This document shows positions 33,238-41,236 of a stretch of DNA of 64,000 nucleotides, piece by piece; positions within the stretch are counted from its first letter, which is position 1; every line of letters starts with the position of its first letter. The translations under genes were made by a program, and so were the position numbers. The DNA is taken from the NCBI GenBank assembly GCA_035641315.1, contig DASQUK010000057.1, positions 1 to 64,000 on the forward strand. The letters are read 5' to 3'. The DNA comes from DASQUK01 sp035641315. Lineage in GTDB: Bacteria > Actinomycetota > Acidimicrobiia > Acidimicrobiales > VFJN01. Under the pieces are notes generated by a model, which did no database searches, was not told the DNA's origin, and worked only from the letters and a program-made list of their open reading frames with translations.

Positions 33238-34155
33238 ATGTCCCAGGTCAGTCCCGGCTGGTATCCGGACCCCTCCGGACGGTTCGTCCAGCGCTACCAC
33301 GACGGCACCCGCTGGACCGAGCACGTGGCCGACGCCAACGGCAACCGCGCCACCGACATGCCGGAGACCCAGGCCCGGCCCGCCTCCTACCAACAGGGTG
33401 GCTACGGCCAGCAGGGACCGGAGCGGCGTTACGACCGGCAGGCCGGCGGCGGCTGGGACCCACGCCACGTCGGCGAGGCGGCGGGTGCCTGGCCGGCTGC
33501 CACCCAGGCTCCTGGCCCCACCGGTGTCGGCAGCCGGCCGCCTGCGGGAGCGGCGGGCGCCGGTCCCCGCACCGGCGCCGCGCCGGGGCACGACGTGCGC
33601 CAGGGTTACGGCCCGCAACCGGGTTACGGCCAGCCCGCCTACGGCCAACCCAACCGTGCCGACGGTGCTCCACCTTCCGCGTCGGCCGGGCGGTTCACAC
33701 CGACGCTCGGGCTGATCGTCGGCGTGGTCGGCGGGCTGCTCGTGCTGCTGTCGTTGTTCGGGCTCGACTTCCTCGAGTTCAGCTTCCCGGGCTTCAGCGA
33801 GACCATCTCGCTGGCCGACGTGGCCGGCGACTTCAACGAGGATGCGCCGTTCGCCATCGACACCTACGCGAGCTTCGGGCGCTTCCTGGCCGTGGTCGTG
33901 ATCGTGGGTGCTGTGCTGGCGCCTCTCAGGGTGATCCCCCTGTTCGAGGAGGTCCCGGTGCCGATCATCGTGGCGGCGGTGTGCGGGGCGTTCGCGCTAT
34001 GGCATGTTCTCGCCATGCTGTCCAGCGCCGAAGGCTTGGATGTGTCCCCGACGTTCGGGGCGATCCTCGGGCTGCTTGGTTATGTGGGCCTGGCGGCCGG
34101 CCCCTTCCTGAAGCAACCGCTCGGCGCAGCCGGCGCGGCCGGCGTCGAGCACTGA
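33238..34155 (+). CDS. DUF2510 membrane protein
   Basis: 305-residue actinobacterial-type protein. The N-terminal DUF2510 motif 'GWYPDPSGRFVQRYHDGTRWTEHV' (about 7-30) is followed by a long Gly/Pro/Gln/Tyr-rich disordered linker with QPGYGQPAYGQP-like repeats (about 40-150). Four hydrophobic helices (about 158-180, 218-240, 245-262 and 275-295) follow. Function unknown; such proteins are envelope-associated. Confidence 0.8.
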   Translation: MSQVSPGWYPDPSGRFVQRYHDGTRWTEHVADANGNRATDMPETQARPASYQQGGYGQQGPERRYDRQAGGGWDPRHVGEAAGAWPAATQAPGPTGVGSRPPAGAAGAGPRTGAAPGHDVRQGYGPQPGYGQPAYGQPNRADGAPPSASAGRFTPTLGLIVGVVGGLLVLLSLFGLDFLEFSFPGFSETISLADVAGDFNEDAPFAIDTYASFGRFLAVVVIVGAVLAPLRVIPLFEEVPVPIIVAAVCGAFALWHVLAMLSSAEGLDVSPTFGAILGLLGYVGLAAGPFLKQPLGAAGAAGVEH

Positions 34156-34198
34156 GCGCGCTGCCGCAATGGCGCAACACCTAACCTGGTGGTGCGGG

Positions 34199-34221
34199 CG
34201 AGTCGCGTCGTGTGCGACTCG
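34199..34221. promoter_or_regulatory. Hairpin at the 5' end of tRNA-Lys
   Basis: CGAGTCGC and GCGACTCG form an eight-base stem with a seven-base loop directly abutting the tRNA. It may guide 5' processing or reflect a promoter-proximal stem. Confidence 0.4.
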
Positions 34222-34293
34222 GGGGTGTAGCTCAGTTGGCAGAGCGGCCGCCTTTTAAGCGGATGCGCGAGGGTTCGAGACCCTCCACCCCCA
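34221..34293 (+). tRNA. tRNA-Lys (TTT)
   Basis: Cloverleaf with acceptor GGGGGTG/CACCCCC, anticodon loop CTTTTAA giving TTT, T stem GAGGG/CCCTC with loop TTCGAGA, and discriminator A. The CCA is not encoded (CCG follows). One mismatch tops the anticodon stem (27:43). Confidence 0.95.
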
Positions 34294-34336
34294 CCGACCG
34301 TCCCACGCCCGGCACCCGGGACGTACGCTCTGCGTC

Positions 34337-34696
34337 GTGGAGCGCGACCTCGCCCGGGAGCACCTGAGCGCCGAGCACGAGCGGCTCGAGCGGCTGCGCA
34401 CCTCGCTGGAGAACGACCACCTGCACGACGAGCCCGAGGACGACACCGGCTTCCGGTCGCGCCTGTACCAACACCCGGCCGACTCGGCGAGCGACGCCTT
34501 CGAACGGGAGAAGGAGTTCTCGATCCTCGAGCAGGTGCAGGCCGAGCTGGCTGCCGTCGACCGGGCGCTGCAGCGCCTCGACGAGGGGACCTACGGCACC
34601 TGCGACGTCTGTGGCGAGTCGATCGCCGACGAACGGCTGGCGGTGATGCCGGCGGCCCGGTTCTGCGTCGGCCACCAGGGCGACGCCGAGGTCTGA
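34337..34696 (+). CDS. DksA/TraR-family zinc-finger protein
   Basis: 119-residue protein with an acidic coiled-coil (about 1-75, 'LAREHLSAEHERLERLRTSLENDHLHDEPEDD...FSILEQVQAELAAVDRALQRLDEGTYG'). A C-terminal zinc finger 'CDVCGESI...FCVGHQ' has the fourth ligand as His. It may bind the RNA polymerase secondary channel like DksA/RbpA-associated factors. Whether the DksA tip Asp residues are present is unclear (DDTGF). GTG start. Confidence 0.85.
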   Translation: MERDLAREHLSAEHERLERLRTSLENDHLHDEPEDDTGFRSRLYQHPADSASDAFEREKEFSILEQVQAELAAVDRALQRLDEGTYGTCDVCGESIADERLAVMPAARFCVGHQGDAEV

Positions 34697-34712
34697 GCGA
34701 GTCCCCCCTGGC

Positions 34713-35312
34713 TCACATCTGGCGGGGGACGGTCACGTCCTGGGGTTCGGCCAGCACCAGTCGGTCGCCCAGCCGCAGTTGATCCCCGGCCACCGTCACC
34801 CAGCGGCCCTCGACGTTGGCCAGCCGGCTGTGGTCGAGTCCCAGGTCGCGTTCCACCGCGAACACCAGCCCCGCATGGGTGATCACCAGGACGTCGGCGC
34901 CCGGAACCGCCTCGGCGATGCGCCCCAGGCAGCGCAGCGCCCGGACCAGCAACTGCTCGTCCGTCTCCCAACCGGGCGGGCGCCGCCCGTCGGGCAGGAA
35001 TCCCGGGTAGCGCCGTTCGATCTCTACTCGGGTGAGCCCCGTCCACTCACCGGCGTCGCGCTCCCGCAGGTCGGCGTCGAGCACCACCGGGCCCACGCCG
35101 ATGTCGTCCGCGATGATGACCGCCGTCTCGGCCGCCCGCTGCAGGTCCGAGGCCCAGATGGCGTCGACGCTGCCGAGCGACCGGGCTGCCTCGTGAGCCT
35201 GGCGTCGCCCGAGGTCGCTGAGCGGGGGATCGGCCTGGCCCTGCCACCGCCCGAGCGCGTTCCACTCGGACTGCCCGTGGCGGGTCAACAGGACGCGCGT
35301 CTCGGTGATCAT
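34713..35312 (-). CDS. Histidine phosphatase family protein (phosphoglycerate-mutase-like)
   Basis: 199-residue enzyme with the phospho-His motif 'LLTRHGQSEWNALGRWQGQADPPLSDLGRRQA' (RHG, about 10-12), 'WASDLQRAAETA', 'LRERDAGEWTGLT' and the second catalytic His in 'VLVITHAGLVFAVER'. This set fits phosphatases of the CobC/PhoE group rather than true mutases. Substrate unknown. Alone on the minus strand. Confidence 0.88.
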   Translation of the reverse strand: MITETRVLLTRHGQSEWNALGRWQGQADPPLSDLGRRQAHEAARSLGSVDAIWASDLQRAAETAVIIADDIGVGPVVLDADLRERDAGEWTGLTRVEIERRYPGFLPDGRRPPGWETDEQLLVRALRCLGRIAEAVPGADVLVITHAGLVFAVERDLGLDHSRLANVEGRWVTVAGDQLRLGDRLVLAEPQDVTVPRQM

Positions 35313-35336
35313 CGTCCGGCGACGCTATCCGGAGCT

Positions 35337-35388
35337 TCCGGCCCGACCCCCACCCGCCACCCGTGATGGCGTCGGCCTGGGGCCGACC
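35337..35388 (+). repeat. Direct repeat upstream of the MaoC-like gene (second copy 39347-39397)
   Basis: About 50 bases beginning TCCGGCCCGACCCC and ending in GTCGGCC-TGG-GGCCGAC recur at 39347-39397, before the YbjN gene. There the terminal stem becomes GTCGGT...ACCGAC, so pairing is conserved while the bases change. A CGCCA...TGGCG stem is in the middle of this copy. Confidence 0.7.
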
Positions 35389-35464
35389 GGGTCGTCTAGG
35401 CTCGTTCGGCGTTTGCTGGGGGCGGACGCGTGCCGCTGCCCAGGTCCGCAGGAAGGGACGCCAC

Positions 35465-35818
35465 ATGGCCTTGCCGCTGGAGAAGCTCGGAAGCACCCAT
35501 CCACCGCGGACGGCCCTGATCGATCCCGAGCGCGCCAAGCAGTACGCCGCCGCCACCAACGATCCCAACCCCGCCTACGAGGCGGCCATGTGCAGCCAGT
35601 CGGTCATCGCCACCGTGGCCGGTGACGACGCCGGCCTGCTCCGGCGGTTGGCGGTGCGGTTCGGCGGCAACGTGTTCCCGGGCAACCACGTGGTGACCGA
35701 GATCTACGACGCCGACGGCGTGGTGCCGCCGCCGGTGGACGGCGTCTCGGTGTATGTCTTCGAAGCCATCAGCCAGGGGGCGGTCGTCGTTCGCAACGGG
35801 CTGGCCGAGGTCCTTTGA
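35465..35818 (+). CDS. Short MaoC-like hotdog protein, probably internally deleted
   Basis: 117 residues, start ATG 35465 after AGGAAGGGA. The first 40 residues (MALPLEKLGSTHPPRTALIDPERAKQYAAATNDPNPAYE) match the start of MaoC-type dehydratase/hydratase N-domains. The rest ('RLAVRFGGNVFPGNHVVTEIYDADGV...YVFEAISQGAVVVRNGLAEVL') matches the end of a double-hotdog hydratase. The middle, including most of the first domain and the catalytic D/H motif, is absent. It is therefore likely a remnant fused in frame, unless it works as a subunit. Confidence 0.6.
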   Translation: MALPLEKLGSTHPPRTALIDPERAKQYAAATNDPNPAYEAAMCSQSVIATVAGDDAGLLRRLAVRFGGNVFPGNHVVTEIYDADGVVPPPVDGVSVYVFEAISQGAVVVRNGLAEVL

Positions 35819-35826
35819 CGGCGTCT

Positions 35827-36069
35827 ATGGCTGTGCTCCGCCTGTTCGCCCAGGCCCGCGAGGCCGCCGGGGCCGCCCGCGACACGGTCGAGGGTGCGAC
35901 CGTCGACGAGGTGCTGGCTGCGGCCCGGGCCCGCTACGGGGACGGGTTCGCGGCGCTCCTTCCCAACTGCCGCATCTGGGTGAACGGCGAGCCCGCCCAG
36001 GGGGAGGACCCGGTGGCCGCCACCGACGAGGTCGCCGTCCTCCCGCCCGTCTCGGGGGGCTTTTCGTGA
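35827..36069 (+). CDS. MoaD/ThiS-family sulfur carrier
   Basis: 80-residue ubiquitin-fold protein: 'MAVLRLFAQAREAAGAARDTVEGATVDEVLAAARARYG...NCRIWVNGEPAQGEDPVAATDEVAVLPPVSGGFS'. This is the MoaD pattern for molybdopterin synthase. The carrier's terminal Gly-Gly is followed here by Phe-Ser, so thiocarboxylation would need trimming or a different use. ATG 35827 is preferred over a TTG overlapping the previous stop. Confidence 0.8.
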   Translation: MAVLRLFAQAREAAGAARDTVEGATVDEVLAAARARYGDGFAALLPNCRIWVNGEPAQGEDPVAATDEVAVLPPVSGGFS

Positions 36070-37304
36070 GCTCCACGGTGTCCGGACCGACGCCGCGGAT
36101 CATCGACCCGCCGGGCCTCGCTTGGAACCCGCCGCCTCGTCCGCCGGCGGCCCCCGCCCCGCCGACACTCGCACCCAGGACCCCGGTGCCCCCGCCGACT
36201 GGGCCGACACCGCCGTCGGGGTCCCGCGGTGGCGGATCGCGGCGTGGCGGTCCCGCCGGCCGCTCGGGACCACCCGCAGCGGGGACCGGCCCCGACCGTG
36301 GCCCCGCGATCGGCCCGCCGACCCGCCGGCGCCGCCCGCCCGCGGGCGCCACCCCCGACATCGGCGACGCCGGGCCCAGGTCGGGCGGACCAGGACGGGG
36401 CCCCCGTCCCGCCAGGCGGGCACCCAACGGCTCGGCACCGCCGCCCGGCCGCGGCCGCCGGGCGACGACCGCTGCTCCGCCGGCCAAGGGAAGGCGTCGC
36501 AAGGCGAACGCCGGCCGCCCGGGACTCTCCCGTGACCGCGCCACGCCGCCGAAGCGCGGCCGGCTGGCGGTCGTCTACGACGTCGACGGGCCGCGGGTCC
36601 GCCTCGGCGTCGGCTGGTTCGTGGTGGCGCTGGCGGGTGTCGTCGCCAGCCCGATATCCGCGGCGCTGGTGTACTGCGTCGCCGCCGGCTGGGCCGCCCG
36701 CCAGGTGGTACGGGCCTGGGGTTCGGTCCCGTGGCAGGCCGACCTCGCCGCCGGGCTCGGAGCCCTGCCGGTGCTTGCCGCCCTCGCCGGCACCCGGCCG
36801 CTGGTCGCCGCGCTCGCCGTGGTCGTGGTGGTGGCCATCGGTGCTGCCTGCGCCCCGGGTGGTGGGCGTTTCGCCGGCCGGGGGAGCCGGGCCGCGGCCC
36901 TCGGCATCCTGTGGCTCGCCGTCGTGCCCGCAGTGGGCGCGGCCTCGCTCGTGCTGGTGCGGACCGAGTCGCTGGCGTCGGCCCTCGTCCTGCTCCTGGT
37001 GGTGAGCGCCTACGAGGTGGGCGACTTCATCGTCGGCTCCGGTGCGTCCAACCCGGTCGAGGGCCCGCTGGCCGGCATCACCACCGCGCTGCTGATCGGG
37101 TTCCCGCTGGCGGTGATCCTGGTCTCGCCGTTCGACGACGCCGGAGCGGCGCTGCTGGGCTTCGCCGCCGTCGCCTGTCCGTTCGGCCAGGTGGCGGCGT
37201 CCGCACTGCTGCCCGACGCCGGGGCGCCTGCGCCGGCCCTGCGGCGCATCGACACGCTGCTGGTCCTCGGCCCGCTGTGGGCCGCGGCCTCCGCGGCGTT
37301 CTGA
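36066..37304 (+). CDS. Proline/arginine-rich membrane protein, weakly CdsA-like
   Basis: 412 residues, GTG 36066 overlapping the MoaD stop. Residues 1-165 are a disordered Pro/Arg/Gly tract. Residues about 170-412 hold seven or eight hydrophobic helices. The segment 'SAYEVGDFIVGSGASNPVEGPLAGITTALLIGFPL' recalls the CDP-diacylglycerol synthase C-terminal signature in layout (D-x-G-x-x-x-G ... P-x-x-G-x-x-G), but its usual Lys and Asp residues are not obvious. I do not assign activity. Confidence 0.55.
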   Translation: MSSTVSGPTPRIIDPPGLAWNPPPRPPAAPAPPTLAPRTPVPPPTGPTPPSGSRGGGSRRGGPAGRSGPPAAGTGPDRGPAIGPPTRRRRPPAGATPDIGDAGPRSGGPGRGPRPARRAPNGSAPPPGRGRRATTAAPPAKGRRRKANAGRPGLSRDRATPPKRGRLAVVYDVDGPRVRLGVGWFVVALAGVVASPISAALVYCVAAGWAARQVVRAWGSVPWQADLAAGLGALPVLAALAGTRPLVAALAVVVVVAIGAACAPGGGRFAGRGSRAAALGILWLAVVPAVGAASLVLVRTESLASALVLLLVVSAYEVGDFIVGSGASNPVEGPLAGITTALLIGFPLAVILVSPFDDAGAALLGFAAVACPFGQVAASALLPDAGAPAPALRRIDTLLVLGPLWAAASAAF

Positions 37305-37322
37305 GACCTCGCCGCCCGGCGG

Positions 37323-37907
37323 CTATGACTTCGCGAGGTTCGCCGCTGCGAACTCCCAGTTGACCAGGTGCTCCAGCCACGTCTCGACGTAGGCCGGCCG
37401 CGCGTTCTGGTAGTCGAGGTAGTAGGCGTGCTCCCACACGTCGATGGTGAGCAGAGCCGTCTGGCCGTGCTTGAGCGGCAGGTCGGCGTCCTTGGTCTGC
37501 ACGATCTCGAGCCCGTTCTCGCCCTTGGCCAGCCAGGTCCAGCCCGAGCCGAACAGGGTCTTGGCCTTGTCGTTGAACGTCTGCAGGAAGTCGTCGACCG
37601 AGCCGAAGGAATGCTCGATCGCCGTCTTGAGCTCACCCTCGGGCTCGCCCCCGCCCGGGGTCATGCAGCTCCAGAAGAAGCTGTGGTTCCACGCCTGTGC
37701 CGCGTTGTTGAACAGGCCGCCGGGCTCGGCGGCGAGGATGATCTCTTCGAGCGAGCGCCGTTCGTTGTCGGTGCCCTTGATGAGTTCGTTGAGGTTGTTG
37801 ACGTACGTCTGATGGTGCTTGCCGTAGTGGAAGTCGAGCGTCTGCTCGCTCATGTGCGGGGCGAGTGCGTCCTTGGGGTACGGCAGCGGGGGAAGCTCGA
37901 AGGCCAT
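37323..37907 (-). CDS. Superoxide dismutase (Fe/Mn family)
   Basis: Converts superoxide to peroxide and oxygen. The 194 residues show the metal ligands: His in 'LDFHYGKHHQTYVNNLN' (about 27), His in 'AWNHSFFWSCM' (about 74), and Asp and His in 'LTIDVWEHAYYLDYQN' (about 155-160). The metal cannot be fixed by sequence alone. Its own promoter would lie in 37908-38067, which holds no other gene. Confidence 0.96.
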   Translation of the reverse strand: MAFELPPLPYPKDALAPHMSEQTLDFHYGKHHQTYVNNLNELIKGTDNERRSLEEIILAAEPGGLFNNAAQAWNHSFFWSCMTPGGGEPEGELKTAIEHSFGSVDDFLQTFNDKAKTLFGSGWTWLAKGENGLEIVQTKDADLPLKHGQTALLTIDVWEHAYYLDYQNARPAYVETWLEHLVNWEFAAANLAKS

Positions 37908-38067
37908 CGGGCGCTCCTTCGTGTCTCGTGGGGACGGACCTTTGCGAACCTACCCACCACGAGGGCGAACACACACCGGACCTGCGGTGTATTCGGCGTC
38001 GGTCACGAGTCCTACGATCCGCCCCGAACGACGACCGACTGGGTCAGGAATCTCTTGACGGCGGCGG

Positions 38068-39321
38068 ATGTTGAGGCCCTTGGTGCGAAGACTCGCGGTC
38101 CTCTCCCTGCACACGTCGCCCTTGGCCCAGCCGGGTGCCGGTGACAGCGGCGGCATGAACGTCTACGTGCGCGAGCTGGTGTCGGCGCTCGCCCAGGCGG
38201 GCGTGACCAGCGACGTCTACGTGCGCCGCTGGGCCGACGGGCTCCCCGAGGTCGTCGACGTCGAGCCGGGGTTCCGCGTGGTGCACGTTCCGGCGGGGCC
38301 GGTCGACCTGCCCAAGGAGGCGTTGCCCGAGATCGTCGACGAGTTCGCCGACGGCGTGCTGGCCCGGCTCATCGCGGACGATGGCACCGACGGGGTCGGC
38401 GCCCTCCACGCCAACTATTGGCTGTCGGGCGTCGCCGGGCACCGGCTCAAGCACGAGCTGGAACTGCCGTTGGTGTCGACGTTCCACACGCTGGCCCGGG
38501 TCAAGGCCGAGACCGGTGACCCCGAGCCGCGCCGACGGGTCGAGGCCGAGGCCGCGGTCATAGGCTGCTCCGACGCCATCCTCGCCAACTGCACGGCCGA
38601 GGCTGCGCAGCTCCAGCGGCTCTACGGCGCCGACCCCGATCGCATCGAGATCGTGCCCCCGGGGGTCATTCACGCCTTCTTCTCTCCCGGGGACCGCATC
38701 GGTGCCCGTGCTGCGCTCGCCCACCTCGACCTGGGGGACGGGCCGATGCTGCTGTTCGTCGGGCGCATCCAGCCGCTCAAAGGGTTGGACGTGGCCGTGC
38801 GGGCGCTGGCGGGGCTCGACGACCCCCGGGCCGTGCTGGTGGTGGTGGGCGGCGCCAGCGGGAGAGACGGACGGGCCGAGGTCGAGCGGATCGAGAAGCT
38901 GGCGGGGTCTCTCGGCGTGGCCGACCGCATCCGCTTCACCGACCCGCAGCCCCACCACTTGTTGTCGACCTACTACCGGGCCGCCGACGTGGTGCTCGTG
39001 CCCAGCCGCAGCGAATCGTTCGGCTTGGTGGCGCTGGAGGCGGCGGCGTGCGGGACGCCGGTGGTCGCGGCCGCCGTCGGCGGGCTGCGGACGCTGGTGG
39101 AGCATGGCCGCACCGGGTTCCTGGTCGAGGGCCGCGATCCCGAGGTGTTCGCGGCCTACACCGAGCAGATCCTGGGCAACCCGGCGCTGGCCCGCGAGCT
39201 GGCCGCCACCGCCGCCAGCCGGGCCCGCAACTTCACCTGGTCCACGGCCGCCGGCCGACTGCGTCGGATCTACGCCGACCTCACCGCCCGGGCGCCGGTG
39301 GAGTGCGGCACGGGGGCCTAG
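38068..39321 (+). CDS. GT4 glycosyltransferase, MshA-like
   Basis: 417-residue GT-B enzyme resembling D-inositol-3-phosphate glycosyltransferase, which begins mycothiol synthesis. 'LSLHTSPLAQPGAGDSGGMNVYVRELVSAL' at the N-terminus and 'LHANYWLSGVAG' are MshA-type acceptor-site motifs. 'FVGRIQPLKGLDVAV' and the EX7E motif in 'SRSESFGLVALEAAACGTPVV' bind the nucleotide sugar. The start may be the GTG at 38083. The YbjN gene that follows is the usual partner in mycothiol-producing actinobacteria. Confidence 0.85.
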   Translation: MLRPLVRRLAVLSLHTSPLAQPGAGDSGGMNVYVRELVSALAQAGVTSDVYVRRWADGLPEVVDVEPGFRVVHVPAGPVDLPKEALPEIVDEFADGVLARLIADDGTDGVGALHANYWLSGVAGHRLKHELELPLVSTFHTLARVKAETGDPEPRRRVEAEAAVIGCSDAILANCTAEAAQLQRLYGADPDRIEIVPPGVIHAFFSPGDRIGARAALAHLDLGDGPMLLFVGRIQPLKGLDVAVRALAGLDDPRAVLVVVGGASGRDGRAEVERIEKLAGSLGVADRIRFTDPQPHHLLSTYYRAADVVLVPSRSESFGLVALEAAACGTPVVAAAVGGLRTLVEHGRTGFLVEGRDPEVFAAYTEQILGNPALARELAATAASRARNFTWSTAAGRLRRIYADLTARAPVECGTGA

Positions 39322-39411
39322 CCACGGGCCCTGGCCCGGTAGCGTCTCCGGCCCGACCCCTACCGCCGCCCCTAATGGCGTCGGTCTGCCACCGACCCGT
39401 ACCTTCTCGAT

Positions 39412-39879
39412 GTGACGCAGAGGCCGTTCACCGGCGAGGAGCTCGACGCCATCGCCGCCCGCATCGAGGCGTGGCTGGAGCGCCAGCGGACCGAGAACCC
39501 GGTGGTGGCCGCAGTGGAGCGCGACACCGAATCGGGGGAGCGCCGCTGGTTCGTGCGGGTGCGGGGCGAGCAGAAGGACGTGTTCACCATCTGGTTCCAC
39601 CTGCGCCAGCGCACGCTCCATTACGAGACGTACGTGATGCCGGCGCCCGAGGAGAACGAGGCCGCCTTCTACGAGCACCTGCTGCGCCGCAACCGCAAGC
39701 TGTACGGCGGGGCGTTCGCGATCGGCGAGGAGGACGCGATCTTCCTGGTGGGCCACATCGCCAACGACGCCATCGACGACGACGAGCTCGACCGCATCCT
39801 GGGCTCGCTCTACGACTGGACCGAGCAGTTCTTCCGCCCGGCCATGCGGATCGCCTACGCCTCCCGGTTCAAGGGCTGA
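39412..39879 (+). CDS. YbjN domain protein
   Basis: 155-residue soluble protein of the YbjN/type III secretion chaperone-like fold ('VRGEQKDVFTIWFHLRQRTLHYETYVMPAPEENEAAFYEHLLRRNRKLYGGAFAIGEEDAIFLVGHI'). No catalytic residues are known. Adjacent to the MshA-like gene, an arrangement conserved in actinobacteria. GTG start 15 bases after the direct-repeat copy at 39347-39397. Confidence 0.85.
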   Translation: MTQRPFTGEELDAIAARIEAWLERQRTENPVVAAVERDTESGERRWFVRVRGEQKDVFTIWFHLRQRTLHYETYVMPAPEENEAAFYEHLLRRNRKLYGGAFAIGEEDAIFLVGHIANDAIDDDELDRILGSLYDWTEQFFRPAMRIAYASRFKG

Positions 39880-39894
39880 CCCACGTTTCCGGCG

Positions 39895-39947
39895 TTCGAA
39901 GCCACCGGATTCCGCCATTTGTGGACGCCGGTTCCGATGGCTACGGA
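39895..39947. repeat. Imperfect inverted repeat with CGCCATTTGTGG core
   Basis: TTCGAAGCCACCGGA (39895-39909) pairs with 39933-39947 at 12 of 15 positions. The 23-base spacer contains CCGCCATTTGTGG, close to the core at 15733-15745. It lies between the YbjN gene and proC. Confidence 0.55.
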
Positions 39948-40075
39948 TCCTCGTTGCTTTTCGTGCTACTTCAGACCTAGCGTTGCGTCGGCCCGGGAGC
40001 GGGGCGGTCCACCGATCGGGGAAGTCGAGCTGGTCGCCTCGCGCCCGGGCACTGTCGAGCCGTACTGTCCTCGAA

Positions 40076-40876
40076 ATGGGGATGCCCAAGCTCCAGGTCA
40101 TCGGCGGGGGGAAGATGGGGGAGGCGCTGCTCGCCGGCCTGGTGTCCGGCGGATGGGCGCCCACCAGGGAGCTGCGGGTGGTCGAGAAGCTGGCCGACCG
40201 GGCCGCCCAGCTGCGCGACGCCTTCCCCGGCGCCACGGTCGCCGGCGAGCCGGACGTCGCGCACGGGCACGTGCTGGCGGTCAAGCCCGCTGACGTCGAC
40301 GCCGCCTGCCGGGCGCTGGCGGCCACCGGCTCGTGCGCACCGGTCCTGTCGATCGCCGCCGGCGTCACCATCGAGCGCCTGGAGGCGGGCCTGGCCCCCG
40401 GCACGCCGGTGGTGCGGGCCATGCCCAACACGCCGGCACTGGTCGGTGCCGGCGCCGCGGCCGTGGCCGCCGGCCATGCCGCCGACGAGGCCGACCTGGC
40501 CTGGGCCGAGCAGATCCTCGGCGCCGTGGGCACGGTGGTGCGGGTCGACGAGCCGCTGCTCGACGCCGTCACCGGGCTGTCGGGCTCGGGGCCGGCCTAC
40601 GTCTTCCTGGTGGCCGAGGCCCTGATCGAGGGCGGCGTGCTGGCCGGGCTGTCCCGGCCGGTGGCGGCCAGCCTGGCGGTGCAGACGCTGCTGGGATCGG
40701 CCCGGCTGCTCGCCGAGTCGCCCGACGGCCCCGAGGCGCTGCGGGCGGCGGTCACGTCCCCCGGCGGCACCACCGCCGCCGGCCTCCGGACCCTCGAGGC
40801 CGCGGGCGTGCGCTCGGCGTTCCTGGAGGCGGTGCTCGCCGCCACCGAGCGCAGTCGCGAGCTCGGGCGGGGCTGA
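40076..40876 (+). CDS. proC: Pyrroline-5-carboxylate reductase
   Basis: Last step of proline synthesis, NAD(P)H-dependent. The 266 residues have the dinucleotide fold 'LQVIGGGKMGEALLAGLVSGG' and 'VRAMPNTPALVGAGAAAVAAG'. The C-terminal family signature is 'GLSGSGPAYVFLVAEALIEGGV...VTSPGGTTAAGLRTLEAAGVRSAF'. Start ATG 40076 or 40082. The HTH gene after it matches the mycobacterial proC order. Confidence 0.96.
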   Translation: MGMPKLQVIGGGKMGEALLAGLVSGGWAPTRELRVVEKLADRAAQLRDAFPGATVAGEPDVAHGHVLAVKPADVDAACRALAATGSCAPVLSIAAGVTIERLEAGLAPGTPVVRAMPNTPALVGAGAAAVAAGHAADEADLAWAEQILGAVGTVVRVDEPLLDAVTGLSGSGPAYVFLVAEALIEGGVLAGLSRPVAASLAVQTLLGSARLLAESPDGPEALRAAVTSPGGTTAAGLRTLEAAGVRSAFLEAVLAATERSRELGRG

Positions 40877-40978
40877 GCCTGGCCGTCCTAGCAGGCCATA
40901 CATGCGAGCCCGCCCCACTCGCCACATCAGCAACGGTCGCATACAGTGACCCCAGCGGAGTTGGAAGGGGTCTTCCAC

Positions 40979-41167
40979 ATGCCTATGTCGCGCGCCCGGT
41001 TCCTGACGCCTCGCGAGGTGGCCGACCTCTTGCGGGTGTCATCGATGACCGTCTACCGGCTGATCAAGTCGGGCGAGCTGCGCGCCGTGCGGGTGGGCAA
41101 GGCGTACCGCATCCTCGAGGACGACGTCGACGCCTATCTGGCCGACCGCTTCACCCAGGCCGGCTGA
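40979..41167 (+). CDS. Small helix-turn-helix protein (excisionase/BldC-like)
   Basis: 62-residue MerR-like winged-helix protein: 'FLTPREVADLLRVSSMTVYRLIKSGELRAVRVGKAYRILEDDVDAYLADRF'. Such DNA-binding proteins resemble BldC, and the same small gene follows proC in mycobacteria, so it is a housekeeping regulator rather than a phage excisionase. GGAAGGGG precedes ATG 40979, and TACAGT at about 40942-40947 could be its -10 box. Confidence 0.88.
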   Translation: MPMSRARFLTPREVADLLRVSSMTVYRLIKSGELRAVRVGKAYRILEDDVDAYLADRFTQAG

Positions 41168-41236
41168 CACGCACCAAAGCCGCTCAGCACCCGCCGGATT
41201 GACCATCCGGCGGCCCTCCCCGCCACACTGGCGTCC

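Noticed and set aside
38044..40572. 842-codon minus-strand open frame opposite the MshA-like, YbjN and proC genes
   Set aside because: It is antisense to three recognisable genes, has low-complexity Arg/Gly/Asp-rich composition and no domain; long antisense frames are expected at this GC content.
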